Shown here piece by piece: positions 50,269-61,377 of a stretch of 64,000 nt of DNA. Origin of the DNA: Taeniopygia guttata (Eukaryota > Chordata > Aves > Passeriformes > Estrildidae). Where the stretch lies: assembly GCF_048771995.1 (NCBI RefSeq), contig NC_133063.1, positions 59,059,310 through 59,123,309 on the forward strand. The letters run 5' to 3'. The notes under the pieces were generated by a model. That model was not told the origin of the DNA. It did not search any database and worked only from the letters and a program-made list of their open reading frames with translations. Each line of letters starts with the position of its first letter. The first letter of the stretch is position 1. The position numbers were made by a program, and so were the translations under genes.

Positions 50269-51171
50269 AGTATCACACAATTACCTAGGTTGGAGAAGAA
50301 TTTTGAGATCATATAGTCCAATTTATGACCTAACACCACCTTGCCAACTCGACCATGGCACTAAAGTGCCACATCCAGTCTTTTTTTTAACACCTCCAAG
50401 GATGGTTGACACCACCACCTCCCCGGGAAACCCATTCCAATGCCCAGTCTTCCTTTCTATGAAGAAATACTCCCTGATGTATAACCTAGACCTGCCCTGG
50501 TGCAGCTTAAGACAGGGTCCTCTTGGGTTCAAGGCATAGCCTCACCCAAGCCAAATCCCTGTCCTGGTCCTGCTGGCCACACCATTGCTGATCCAGGCCA
50601 GGTTGCTGTTGGCCTTCTTGGCCACCTGGGCACACCCTGGCTCATGTTCAGCTGCTGTCACCAGTGCCCCCAGGTCCCTTTCTGCCTGGCCACCCTCCAG
50701 CCACTCTGTCCCCAGCCTGTAGCACTGCAGGGATTGCTGTGGCCAAAGTGCAGGACCTGGCACTTGGTGTTGTTAAACCTCCGATTGCTGGACTCGGCCC
50801 ATCTCTCCAGCCTGTCCAGGTCTCTCTGCAGAGCCCTCCCACCCTCCAGCAGATCAACACTCACACCCATCTTGGTGTCCTCTGCTAATTTACTGTGACA
50901 GACTCAATCCCCTCATTCAGATCATCAGAAAAAGCAAGCAAGTTGAGTAATTAATGATCACGATTTAAGAACTCAAGTAGACAGTGTAACAACTATATAT
51001 CAATGTTTTATTTCTACTAAAAACTATATACCAGCATTCCCAGTGCTAAATAGGACTGGGCCCAACACAGACCCCTGAGGGACACCACTGGTGACTGGCC
51101 ACCAGCTGGATGCAGCACCACTCTCTGGTCCCAGCTAACCAGCCTGGTCTTAACCCAGTGACAAATGTGTA
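50269..51171 (-). mobile_element. CR1 LINE 3' part, minus strand, interrupted by a 117-base insert
   Basis: Among the best preserved CR1 copies in the window. From the left, the plus strand has the reversed 3' end (TATCACACAATTACCTAGGT, AAAGTGCCACATCCAGTC). The coding part follows: GTCCTGCTGGCCACACCATT, GGCCTTCTTGGCCACCTGGG, GATCAACACTCACACCCATC. On the minus strand the peptide [15 protein letters not shown], then KCQVLHFGH, can be read at 50870-50750. It resumes in another frame as AERDLGALV and VAKKAN, so there is at least one frameshift. A stretch of roughly 130 bases expected after GACAGGGTCCTCTTG (about 50525) is missing. At 50931-51047 the element is split by a duplicated segment; CR1 resumes at AAATAGGACTGGGCCCAACA and runs to about 51171. 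The copy is inactive. Confidence 0.94.
50931..51047 (+). repeat. 117-base insert within CR1, copy of 49544-49660
   Basis: Left of the insert the CR1 reads CCTCATTCAGATCATCA; right of it, AAATAGGACTGGGCCC. In an intact CR1 these blocks are separated by only about a dozen bases of the ATAAAGATATT type. That short CR1 stretch is replaced by the segment copied from 1387 bases upstream. There is no target-site duplication and no terminal repeat, so it is not a normal transposon insertion. Confidence 0.9.
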
Positions 51172-51724
51172 TACCAAATAGTATATTTCTTCTGACTCTG
51201 CTGTGAATCAAATTAAACTGTGTGCATTGCATGGTCTGAGCTAGTGACTTTCACTGCTTAATCTTCATGTGGGCCTTCAGTTTCATTTGGCACAGAAATG
51301 CAGGACCACAAGTATTTTGACCCTGATACTGAGCAGTGTAAACACCTAGTCAGTCATAAAATAGATGGATATTCATCTTGTGTCCAGAGAAACATGTGGT
51401 CTTATTGCAAGAAATTTAGAAATACATGGCAGAAGAGAGCCACTCTCTCATCTTCTAGTTACTGTGATTTCTCACTAGAGCTGTCAAAAATTACAAATGA
51501 CTTATTAGAGTTAAAAATTATTTTCATAACTATAAAGTGAATTAGAAAGATGTGCATTGCAATGACCTTATTGATAGCTCAAAATATTTTAGCATTTGAC
51601 TTGTTCTACCTCTCTTGTGTGCCTCTTAAGGTTCTGGTAGAAGCATTGCATTGTACAGGATGCTACATAACAGTACAATAAAAGCCCCATTTATGCCAAT
51701 AAAGCTGGTGAAATGTAGTAATAT
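51172..51724. other. Non-CR1 block between two collinear CR1 parts
   Basis: About 550 bases with no recognised repeat. An intact CR1 would have roughly 300 bases of reverse-transcriptase sequence here, by my memory of the consensus. The block is AT-rich and contains an 80-codon plus-strand frame (51298-51540) with no known domain. Confidence 0.6.
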
Positions 51725-52575
51725 TCCCAAGCACAGAGGTGAGTCTGACAGGTTAGGTTTCTAAGGTCCTGGTTTCCAAGAAGAAATTTTCACTAATTTC
51801 TTGACTTCTTAAAGATAGGTACCAGGTTTTCCCTTTTCTATTCACCTGAAACTAGCCTTGAGTGCCGTGACTTTTCAAATGTTGTGGAGAGTGGCTTGGG
51901 AACTACATCAGCCAACTCTGTCAGGACTCTGGGATGCATCTTTTCAGGTCCCATAAACTTATGAATGTTCAGGTTCCTCAGGTAGTCACACACCAGATCT
52001 TTTCTTACAGTGGGTAGGACTTGGCTCTCTCAGTTCCTATCCTGATGTCCGTCCCCTCAAAGATGTGAGAGGAGAGTTTGCCATTGAAGACTGAGGCAAA
52101 AATATTAATAATTACATCAGCCCTCTCCTCCATTTTTGCCAGTTTTAAACTTTGTTTATCAAAGGCATTTTTGGCCTTCCTTTTCTGGTTAATGTACCTG
52201 TAGAAGCCTTCCATCCTTTGTGCCCCTTCCCAAGTTCACTTCCAGCCTTTGCACAGCCTTCCTTACCCTAACCCTACACAACCAAACTTCTCTATACCCT
52301 TGCCAGTTTATCCATCCTAGTTTACACCATGCATTTGCTTCTTTTCCCCTAGTTTGACTGGCAATTTCCTACTCAGCCATGCAAGTCTCTTGCCTTCCTT
52401 ACCCAATTTCTTGCTCTGGGAATTGCTAGCTCTTGCATTCCATCAAAGACTTCCTTAAAGTTCTGCCAGCTGTGTTCCACTCCCTTGCCCCTGAAAACAA
52501 TCTCACAGGGATCCTGTTGAGTATCTCCTTGAGGATCTGGAAGCTTGCTATCCTAAAGCTCAGGGACAATTTAAC
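51725..52575 (-). mobile_element. CR1 LINE ORF2 upstream part, minus strand
   Basis: The plus strand carries GCACAGAGGTGAGTCTGACA, then GTGACTTTTCAAATGTTGTG, GAGAGTGGCTTGGGAACTAC and GACTCTGGGATGCATCTTTT. GGTTCCTCAGGTAGTCACAC and GAAGACTGAGGCAAAAATAT follow, then GTTAATGTACCTGTAGAAGC, CCTACACAACCAAACTTC, CTCAGCCATGCAAGTCTCTT and TTCTGCCAGCTGTGTTCC. This is the reversed order of the CR1 region upstream of and into the reverse transcriptase. It lies in the order and orientation expected if it belongs to the same insertion as 50269-51171. Together they would be one copy more than 2 kb long, which is longer than most. Frames are broken; the 5' truncation is near 52575. Confidence 0.9.
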
Positions 52576-52689
52576 TTTTCATTTTTAATTCTGTTTCTTT
52601 TTTAAAAGCTCCTTAGTCAACTTGGGGCTTTGCCTCAAGTGACCCCAAACCTGTGTTTTCTGTATTTCCTCCAAATGCTAATTCTGTGC
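52576..52689. other. Short spacer
   Basis: About 115 bases between the CR1 5' truncation point and the LTR-like block; either edge may be misplaced. Confidence 0.4.
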
Positions 52690-53676
52690 AGTCTGTTTTT
52701 AAGGTAATTTTGAGACTTAACAACCTGGAAAACAGCACTTAGGTGTTTTACACCAGCTTCACAGATGCTGGGGGGTTGGTGAGGTCCCTTTAAAAATGGG
52801 AAACGGGCTTGTACGAGCTCTCTTTTGTGCTCTTTGGGCTGCTGAGGGGATTGCTTCTGGCAGGTCTCTGAGGTGCAACTGAGAAGCTGCACTTTGCAGT
52901 CCGAAACTGTTCAAGACCTTTTTTGCCACTCTGAACTGCCAGACTGGGACTGCTTCTTTTTGGCTCTCAGCAGGAGCAGTTCTTCTCCTTGCAATGTAGC
53001 AGTGGCTCGGAGCTGCACGGACACTTACTGTGTCCATTCAGGCCAAAAGGAAGCAGGGAGGCTGGCATCGCACGTCTGGAGCTTCCCAGACATGCCAGCA
53101 CCTGCATGTGCCACCAGAACTGCTTCATAAGCTCCTGTTTTTGTTCCAAGGAGGAGGTTGTGCTAGCAGGGATTGGACCTGTAACTTGCTGGGAAGTTTT
53201 TTCCAGTGTTTTTGGCATCATTGGAACCTTAAAACCCTAGTTTTTCCAGGTGTTTTTTTGTCCCTATCCCCCACTGTTGAGGGAGTCCTGGAGCCATGGA
53301 AGTTCGGTTGCTGTCTTGGTTTTTTCCCTTTGTCCTTTCTCTCTGCCACATGGTCTGGAGAAGGGGACTTTGCCACCATCTTGTCTTTTTCTTCTGGCCC
53401 ATGCATGTCACTACTGGCCACCATCTTGGAGGGAGGGACTTCTCCACCATCTTGTTTTCTTTGTTCCTGAGGAGTCCACAAGACTCAGTACCTTTGTATC
53501 TAGTGGTTATTGATGTCATTTTGGTTGTTGCTGTTTTTCTTTTTAGCAAAATCTTTTCTTTTCACTTATATCTTCTCGCATTTCTCTCCTTATTGGTGAA
53601 AGGGGAGTGGTTAAACCTAAGGGGGTGTAAGTTATTTTGAGGTTTTCACCCCACATAATTGTCTTAAACTAAGAAA
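52690..53676 (+). mobile_element. Probable LTR-type sequence, plus strand (tentative)
   Basis: This block is GC-richer than its surroundings. It repeats the phrase CCACCATCTTG three times (near 53372, 53420 and 53447), has a C/T-rich middle, and then a T-rich stretch. It ends GGTTTTCACCCCACATAATT, GTCTTAAACTAAGAAA, which resembles the 3' terminus of several avian retroviral LTRs. The left edge has no clear TG terminus and I found no AATAAA at the expected place. Frames of up to 146 codons overlap on both strands (53030-53470 plus, 53229-53549 minus). They reflect composition, not a gene. It could instead be another GC-rich repeat or a decayed promoter region. Confidence 0.45.
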
Positions 53677-55894
53677 CTTTTTGTGGAAGAGTAAGTAATA
53701 ATTTGTTTGAGATTCGTGTTTTCAAATCATGCTATATATTAATATGGTATGACATTAAAATCTCTGGTCTAATATATAAAATTTTACAGTATTCAGAGCT
53801 GAATTTACTATTCAAATGTACATATTCTCCATAGAACAGAAAGAAAGGTCAGCCTGTAAGCTTAGATCTCTTGATTCTATTTACATGTTTTACATATGAC
53901 ACTGGCTCATTCACATGGCAAAAACAGTTTGGCAAATCAAAATGAAACAGTTATTTCAAGTTAGACAAGTAGTGATTGTGTATATTTTAGTATATCTATC
54001 CAATCTGGATAAATACTATGACTATGAAAAGAACATTTGTAAATTAAAAAGTCTTGTTTAACAGAACTGTTGCAATAAAAAATTCATTCATTTGCGGAAC
54101 AGTCATCACATTATTTAACATGTAACATCTCAACATCTTAGAAATTAATTAACACTCAAAGCAATTATTTTATATATAAAAAGACTGATTATGCATCAAG
54201 TTGCATTAAGAGTGGTTTTCTTTTTTCTTTTAATAGACATGCACAAATATTTCTATGATCTTTCAGTAGCTGATGTTACATGAATGACAAAGTCTGTCAC
54301 AGCAGGCACACCTACATGTGTAACTCACTTCCTTATGCTTGCATGGAGACTCCTCAGAGGAATAGAGGTGCACAGTCACAGCTGGCCAGCCTGAGATCCT
54401 GATGAAATCACACAGTCAGCAAAGGGCAAACACTCACTATTGCTACTAGCCCTCTGGTATCCAATAAATATTCCGACCTCTGTTTTCTACATGGTAGAAA
54501 AGTTCAAGGATTACTTTACATAAGTTGTCTTAAGTAAAATTTGTACTCATTTAATGAATTATGCTTTGGTTTTACACAACTATAGTGTGTTTGCATTAAC
54601 TCTGCTATGTAAAATATAATGGTGAGTTAATAGCAGGATAATTTCCCTATGGAACAGGATTATGACTTCAACCCTCCTGGAGTCAGAATAAAATGCTGCA
54701 GGGATAAGAGACCTTATTATCTTTAACTCCCTAAATCCTACCATAACAGATGAAGTGAAAAATAGCTTATGTGTTTTCGATAAAGTTTTCATTCCACAAA
54801 TTAACATGATCTAGGGTGTAAAGATATGTACATATTATCCTTTCTAAGACTTCTTTAGCTTTTATGTCACTGACAAATTTATTTTTTTTTACTGGATGAA
54901 GTATTTAATAACTTGATTTGTCTGTAATTTCATTTTAAAAGTCATTACTAAATCCATCAGGACCTAGAGCTGTGTTAGAGTGATTGAATATCCTTATAAA
55001 GTTCCCCTACATTTGCCATAATTTCTAATTATCACAGTAAATGCATTTCAATGACAGTAAAAAATGTAGCACATCAAAATGGCTATAAATGGTTTTGAGA
55101 ACTTGAAAACATTATTTTTGAATGAACAAAGTGCGGCTGCTATTAAAGAAGTCACTGAACCTCGTTTTGCTCAATTGTTGATTACATTACTGGAAAAAAT
55201 TGGGGTTTTTTTTGTTTCATTTTAAGGAATGGCTAAGACAGTTTACTCACCTTAGCATCTCATGAGTTTATTTCAGACTTTTTTGTGTTGTATATCTGCA
55301 ATATTGAAAGAATTTTATTGAATAGACCATAATCAAGGCTTCCTGGGTAATTGTACACAATCAGATGCCTTATTGCACCAAAAAGCAGTGTTGTGTTATA
55401 AGTTATATGTCCATAATAATAATATTTCTCAAATTCCCTTGCTTCATGGGTAACTTCAGAGCTGACATAACTCATAACCTTAGTCCTTATGATGAGCATA
55501 GAATTATTTTTACCTGCTTGTTTCTGTGACTTTTTTATTGTAATACAAGAGTCTTTTGTATATGAATTATATTTTTAATGCAACAGTCCTATGACTGCAG
55601 TAGGTTTTATCTTTATTCAAGGTAAACAGAAGTTTCAACTGTTGGAGACACTGAGTGGGTGAGCTTGGCTGAAGATGCAACAGGCAAATTTTCCAAAGGG
55701 TGAAGGGCTATTTAAAAGTTTCTAGTGTATTTTTATGATTGAATTTCTTTTAAACAGCTTTGTTTGAAATTTAGTTTGGTCTCTGAGAAAGAAATACAAA
55801 GGAAAACATTTCTCCAGGCCTTTGATTTAGAAATTATTTTGTTTCCAAACATCTTTATAAAGTTGTATTTAAATGGTTTTGAAATATCTGAATT
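53677..55894. other. Unassigned non-coding DNA
   Basis: AT-rich with no gene recognised. The part at 54830-55040 is faintly LINE-like on the minus strand, but not enough to call. Confidence 0.5.
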
Positions 55895-56148
55895 CAAACT
55901 GAAATTGGGGAAATTTAGGCTAGATATTTTGAAAAAATCTTTTATTCTGAGTGTGGTAACATACTGGAGTAGGTTGCCCAATGACCTCGTGAATATCCTA
56001 TCACTTGCAGTGTTCAAGGCCAGGTTGGATGGAACTTTGAGCAACCTGGTCTCACAGGAGGGGTCGTTGCCCATGGCAGGGGTGGTTGGGACTAGATGAT
56101 AGTTCTTTCAAATCCATACATCCTATGATTCAATGATTCCATGATACC
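55895..56148 (+). mobile_element. CR1 3' end, plus strand, with ORF2 C-terminus and 8-base tail
   Basis: The frame open at 55764-56099 ends in the CR1 ORF2 C-terminal signature. I read KLGKFRLDILKKSF, then YWSRLPNDLV, then VFKARLDGTLSNLV, matching the family's GRFRLDIRK, HWNRLPREVV and FKxRLD blocks. The 3' untranslated end follows (GTCGTTGCCCATGGCAGGGG, GGGACTAGATGATAG). It is closed by three imperfect tail units, CTATGATT, CAATGATT, CCATGATA, at 56123-56146. Such short 8-base direct repeats are the hallmark of CR1 3' ends. It is 5'-truncated. Confidence 0.92.
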
Positions 56149-56479
56149 TTTATGTAGTACAGGAGAGTGATAAAGCAAAGTACAGGTTTTTATTAAGCAA
56201 CACAAAGCAGTAAAGGAACACAAAGCAGAATGTTTGTATTCTATCTGCTGCAGGAGGATGCTGTCCTGTTCTCCCCATACCATCACAGGTGTGGCCAGGC
56301 TCAATCCCCACAGTTCCCTTCCCTCCAGCACAGTGCTTCACAGCACCTCTTCCAGCTTCTTCCACAATTTGAAGAGGCACCTGCACCATCCCCTCTTTCC
56401 TCCTCTGGCAAGTCCAGGCAAGATATTCACTGCATCCTCAAGCATCACCTCAAACCAGGGGCACACTGAGGCTGCCAGG
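56149..56479. other. GC-richer sequence of uncertain origin
   Basis: C-rich sequence between the CR1 end and the recognised LTR part. It may be the body of the same LTR or another LTR fragment, since TTTTTATTAAGC near 56190 could be a reversed poly-A signal. I cannot assign it. Overlapping frames on both strands are compositional. Confidence 0.4.
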
Positions 56480-56950
56480 GAGACCTTGGCCTGTGTATTG
56501 CTGAAGTCTGGGATGTTCTCCTGTGCAGCAACATTGCTCTACACTGCTGGATCCAGCCCACCATTCCCATCCCCTCAAGGAGCAGGTATGGACAAAAGGG
56601 GAGATACCACCATCTGGGCAGGAGTGCATGGGGAGAAAAAGAGTGAGAAAGGGCAGATGGATGTCAAGACCAGTGGATGGGGAAAGGTGTTCTAGCACTT
56701 GCTTCTTCCATCTCTGCTTCCCCATTACCAAATCAGGAATTCAAAACATTAATTGGCAATAAATTGTTAAATTACCCAAAGCTGGGTCTATTTTGCCTGT
56801 GACGGCAATTGGCAAACCATCTCCCTGCCTGTATCTACACCCACAAGCTTCCTCACTCATGTTCCCACAAATTTGCCCACATCCTGCTGTAGGGAGGGAG
56901 TGGCCAGAGGCTATTGGTGAGGCTGGCAGCCAGATAGGGCCAACACACCA
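56480..56950 (+). mobile_element. Avian ERV LTR, 3' portion, plus strand
   Basis: The last 200 bases match, in order, the 3' part of a common avian LTR as I remember it: TTAATTGGCAATAAATTG (poly-A signal AATAAA near 56760), GGGTCTATTTTGCCTGTGAC, GGCAATTGGCAAACCATCTC, CAAGCTTCCTCACTC, GGGAGTGGCCAGAGG and a terminus GGGCCAACACACCA. Upstream, GGGGAAAGGTGTTCTAG and CACCATTCCCATCCCCTC fit the same LTR body more loosely. The 5' end was not located. No retroviral coding sequence adjoins it. The 153-codon frame at 56234-56695 lies largely in this region and is not a gene. Confidence 0.72.
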
Positions 56951-58324
56951 TAAACAAGAACCTTCTAATGTGAGTGACCCAACACCAGGGAAGAGACGCA
57001 CCCGTCCTTACATAAAGGATTTGACCCCTACAGCTGTTGTAAGGTTTCACCCCAGTTGTCTGATAGAATCATGAACAGAGACTTGAGTCACCTGCAGGTG
57101 CCTGGGCAGCTGATGGCCATGGCATCACAAATCCCTTTTTCCTATGGCCTGTATCAGTTTTGGCTCTCTCTCTGCTGAGATCCTACTCTTCTCTGCCCAA
57201 CATTTTCTGCACATACTGCATTTGTTACATTTCCACATTCTTGCTCCAAATAATCCTCAGCTCTTCTTCCAGTCTCTGGTGTTTATAATTTCCATTCTTC
57301 CTGTGATCCGGGCTTCTTTGACTTCCCTCCAGTTTGAATCTTCACACCCTATACTAGATGTTCTCAGTAGCAAAGGCAACAAACCTAGAGGAAAGACAAC
57401 CCACAACATTTTCAGCATTTAAATATTTTCACCAGTGTCTTTTAAATCCTCTCTCAGGCTTTGTGATTCTTTCATACATGATTGAATATCAGGCTCGTTT
57501 CAGACAAACTGTAAATGATTTCTTTTTGTTATACACAAAAATGTTTTTATTCTATGAACTAAGGTATTTTCCGTGATGAAATTAGGCTGCATTCTCATAA
57601 GGATGGTAAAATCACATTCCTGACAGAGAGGTGTTTCTCCCACCAAATGTTGTCTCTTATTCTGAAGGATAAAAGCACATAAGCTTTGTATTGAGTCACA
57701 GTGAGAATTTTAAGTGTGACTAGACAGGGCATTTATTTTGATGTATTTTTTGAAATGGCCAAATTGTTTTGGTTGAAAATTCAATAAATACAAATCCACC
57801 CACCCCCAAAATAAAATAGCCTAAAAATGGCAACAAAAAACCCACACACATGATTGATCACAACCTCAGCTAAATTCTCATTATAGAGAACTCTCATTAT
57901 AGAGTCTGAATGAGCGCAATTTTGCAAAGTTATAAGCAGCCCAGGCAGACTCTTTTGATAATGAAAGTATCACTACTAAAAGTGGATCACAATACACATC
58001 CCTAAGTTTGATACATTTCTTAAATGTTTGTGTTGGCAAAGCTTAGGCTAGGACAGTGATTAGGACAGGAAGCTTTTCTGTACATATTTTTTGGTCTGAA
58101 TACTTTCATCCTGTCTTTGAGGTCTGTGAATCAGTCTTTCTGCTATTGCACTTACTAGTTACAAAGGAAGAAAGTGTCACTAGAGAAGCATAATCTTTCT
58201 ACACTTAGTAAATGAAGACAAATTTGCTTAAGCACTTCAAGTTTATTACATTATTACCATATAGAGGCTAGAAAAATGAAATGTCACATATACAAAGATT
58301 TTTTTAAACACAAACCCAAATATT
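56951..58324. other. Unassigned non-coding DNA
   Basis: No gene or repeat recognised. A 15-base tandem-like duplication of TCTCATTATAGAGAAC occurs near 57876-57906. The part 57140-57420 is pyrimidine-rich. Confidence 0.55.
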
Positions 58325-58356
58325 TATTCTCTGTGTTGCTTTGAACACAGAGAATA
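58325..58356. other. Perfect 13-bp hairpin with 6-base loop
   Basis: TATTCTCTGTGTT and AACACAGAGAATA are exact reverse complements separated by GCTTTG. Flanking bases do not extend the stem. At 32 bases it is too short for a microRNA precursor. It is most likely a local template-switch product. Confidence 0.85.
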
Positions 58357-59495
58357 ACATTGAGAAGGTGCAAATTTGATCTGTGTTGTTGACACCAAAA
58401 CTGCTGAATTATTAAATCAACTGTGGAAATTGCATTAATACATAAAAATTTTAGCTTACTTTAACAGATCTTATAATTTTCAAAAAATATTTTTTATTAT
58501 TATTAATATCATCATCTTTTTTTTCCACATTTTGAAGGACTTACTCATTTTTTTCCTGAGAGAAAACTTTCCTTAACACATATGGCAGTCTGTGTGGGTT
58601 TGCAGAATCTAGAAGAATCCCCTTGGAGAGGAAGCCAAGGCCAGCTGAGCAACAATGTCTATTATTTTCACAGCTAGCTCCTTCAAATTAGCTTCCCATA
58701 TAAAATTTACCTTGTTTCAGATTTTTAAGTGGCTTTTAAGGATCCTGTGTACATATTTAGGAATCTGGCTTGAGGCATTTACTTTTTTAAGTGTTGATCC
58801 CTACTTCTAATCTGGAGCATAAGAAATGTTGGAATTTTAAACATGCAAGCTTCGGATAAGTTGAGAGTTTCTACATTCCTGTCAGTGGAGTTTTTATTTT
58901 AAACTGGCAGTTACAGGCATAAACAACACTTAAATTTTGGCAGTAAACGAACCTAAGAATATAGATTTGTCAACTTCAGCACCCAAAACATTACTGCAAA
59001 ATATTTATTTTTAGACCTATCTGTCCTAGGATAAAATTGCTAATCAAATACAACATACAATAAAAGTTGAAAAACCTATGGTTGAGGTAATATTTTAGCA
59101 AAGTATGCCAATGGACATAGAATAGTACTGTTGATATATAACTGATCTACCATGCTACAAATGAAATAAAGGCCAAATTTTGATGTAGAATCTACTGAGT
59201 TTTTACTGTTACTTATGCCATACATAAAGCCTACGCAAAAGTATGTAAGGTCTGAAGGCTATGCATCTCTCTTGACAGGAGCAAGCTTCTAGTAGAGACA
59301 AAGTAAACAGAATTCAGTCACCTTTAGCAGGCCTTCCACTCATGTAAATCTTTCATCTCAGTGGTGGTTGTTAAAAAAGTGAATTTCTTCCCTCTTTAAA
59401 CTCCACATAGAAAGACAGAACGGAGTTTTGATACACGGTAGGGCACAAATATAGTCAATGACAAAGTACAAATAAGAGAATAAAGGATAAATTCC
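58357..59495. other. Unassigned non-coding DNA
   Basis: AT-rich; nothing recognised. Confidence 0.55.
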
Positions 59496-59570
59496 TGTAT
59501 ATATATAATATACACAGGTATATATATAATATATGTAATATTTTGTTATATATAACATATATAATATTTT
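59496..59570. repeat. TA-rich imperfect repeat
   Basis: Two blocks of about (TA)5 followed by ATA, separated by CACAGG, then TATATATAACATATATAATA. The tract is nearly pure A/T and self-complementary, and could form cruciforms. A simple repeat. Confidence 0.85.
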
Positions 59571-61377
59571 ATTTCAAAATAGAAGGTAGGCTGCAAAAGA
59601 GGTCATTTTTGCGATTAAAATCTTTCAAGTTAAAAAAAAAAGAAAGGTAAAGCAATACTTTGAAAAGAAACCCCACAGCCCTTTTTTTTTCTAATTCTGG
59701 TAGACAGAGCAAGTAAAAATTGGCTTTTGAATATTTTACTTTACATGAGGTATTTAAGCTAAAAATTGTATCCATCTTGTTAAGCATGTGATGTCTACCT
59801 AGCTTAAGAGTCATGACACTCTGAGTTTGGGAGATGATTCTACTTTAATGGGAAAGAGATTAGAAGAGAGTAAAACTGTGAATATTAATCATATTTACAT
59901 GTACAGCAGGGACTTATTTTTGCTCATTCTATGAATAAGAATGTCTGCACAAACAATACCATTTAAGTACTGTGGCATCATTTTTAATGTTCCCACACAA
60001 TAGCTGATTTCTCAGAGAAAATCACAGCTTCTCAAACACTGTGCCTGCTCTATTTAGGAACTGTGAGGCCTGGGATGAGGGCAGGCACAGCTTACAGAAA
60101 CCTCGTGGGCTGCCTCAAACCTGCTTTTACCTCAGCTGTTGCCATGGAGCTTTGGAGAGTTTGACAATTCAGGACAATCACTGGATCTCATATTCACTTT
60201 CCATTTTCATGTTTTTCAAAGAGGTTCTTGATAACACTTGCTGAGAAGGATTGCTTTCCACAAACTTTGCAGTCCATAATAACACTGTAAAACACAGCCT
60301 TAACATTTATGGAAGGATGCTGTGTAGACTCAAGGGCATCAAAACTTATCCAGGGAAGTCCAATACCCCATGGAGTCTGGAAAATGCATAATTTCTGAAG
60401 ATGCGGGTATGAATTAGATTTACACCTGTAGAGCTAAAGATTAAAACATTGTTTGGGAGTTAAAAATATCATAATAAAAATAATGGTTAGAATACACCAC
60501 AGGATGCAGCCGGAGTTTAGATTACATTTAGCAGTCCACACCTGTCTATGCTTCTCAGACCATGAGGCTGGAAACTTAACTACAGTGTAAGTCCCAGAGC
60601 ACCTCCCTTCTCCCTACTATATCTACAGCTGGGGTTTTGGTTATCTCCAATTCCCATCCTGAATCTAGACCATCTCTTCCTGCCCATCTGATCTTCATAA
60701 GACTGGTCTTCATAACACTCTTGACTGGGCAGTAGGATACTGCTATGATGAAGTGGGAAATTAGCATCTTTCTACTTCTCGAGTTCCAGCACTCTGAAGC
60801 AGGAGTGACAATCTTTGTTAATATGTGAGAAGTTACAGTTTTCCCATAGTTTTATGAGAGCCATAGCATTCAACTTGAATAAAGCAGAATTTGGGGAAAG
60901 AGGCCTTAGACTGAGTAACCGTCCTCTTGTGTGCCAGCTGGTAACAGGGCTGTGCCATGTTCACTGCTCTTCGCTGCTGCTGGCATGTCACTATATATCC
61001 CTGATATACAGATGTTGTGAAGGTGAGGCAGAAATTACGGAAGGTTCTGTGCTCAAGGGCTATCCATCAAAAAACCGAGCACTCTGCCAGCAGACTGGCG
61101 CAGAAGGTCCACACAACATGCTGGCAGTATACTTCCGTATCTGAAGTCAGATTAAAACAGTGTAACTTATACTTGTCCCTTCCAGCATACAGACTCACAA
61201 TCTTCCTGAATCTGCCTGAAACTGAGGGTGGGCTTCTGATATTTAGTCATAGTGGTATAACCCAAAGAAACGCCTTGAGGGAGACCTGACACTTGAGGGA
61301 TCACTCACTGTGTTGTTTTTCCCCGTGTTGCTGTACAGCCTCTCAATGCTCTGTGATATGTACTGTGTTGAACAGCA
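59571..61377. other. Unassigned non-coding DNA
   Basis: No gene or repeat family recognised. Frames of up to 109 codons (60815-61144, plus) have no known motif. Confidence 0.55.

Noticed and set aside
53030..53470. 146-codon plus-strand frame and its minus-strand counterparts
   Set aside because: They fall in the tentative LTR block; repeated CCACCATCTTG phrases and GC content explain the lack of stops.
54300..54490. Slightly GC-richer stretch considered as an exon or 3' UTR because of a following AATAAA
   Set aside because: No open frame with identity, no splice context, and AATAAA is frequent by chance in AT-rich DNA.
54830..55040. Possible old LINE fragment, minus strand
   Set aside because: Only a short phrase resembles a CR1-group segment, and neighbouring blocks in the expected order are absent.
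56234..56695. 153-codon plus-strand frame
   Set aside because: It lies in GC-rich LTR-type sequence with equally long frames on the opposite strand, and has no recognisable protein features.
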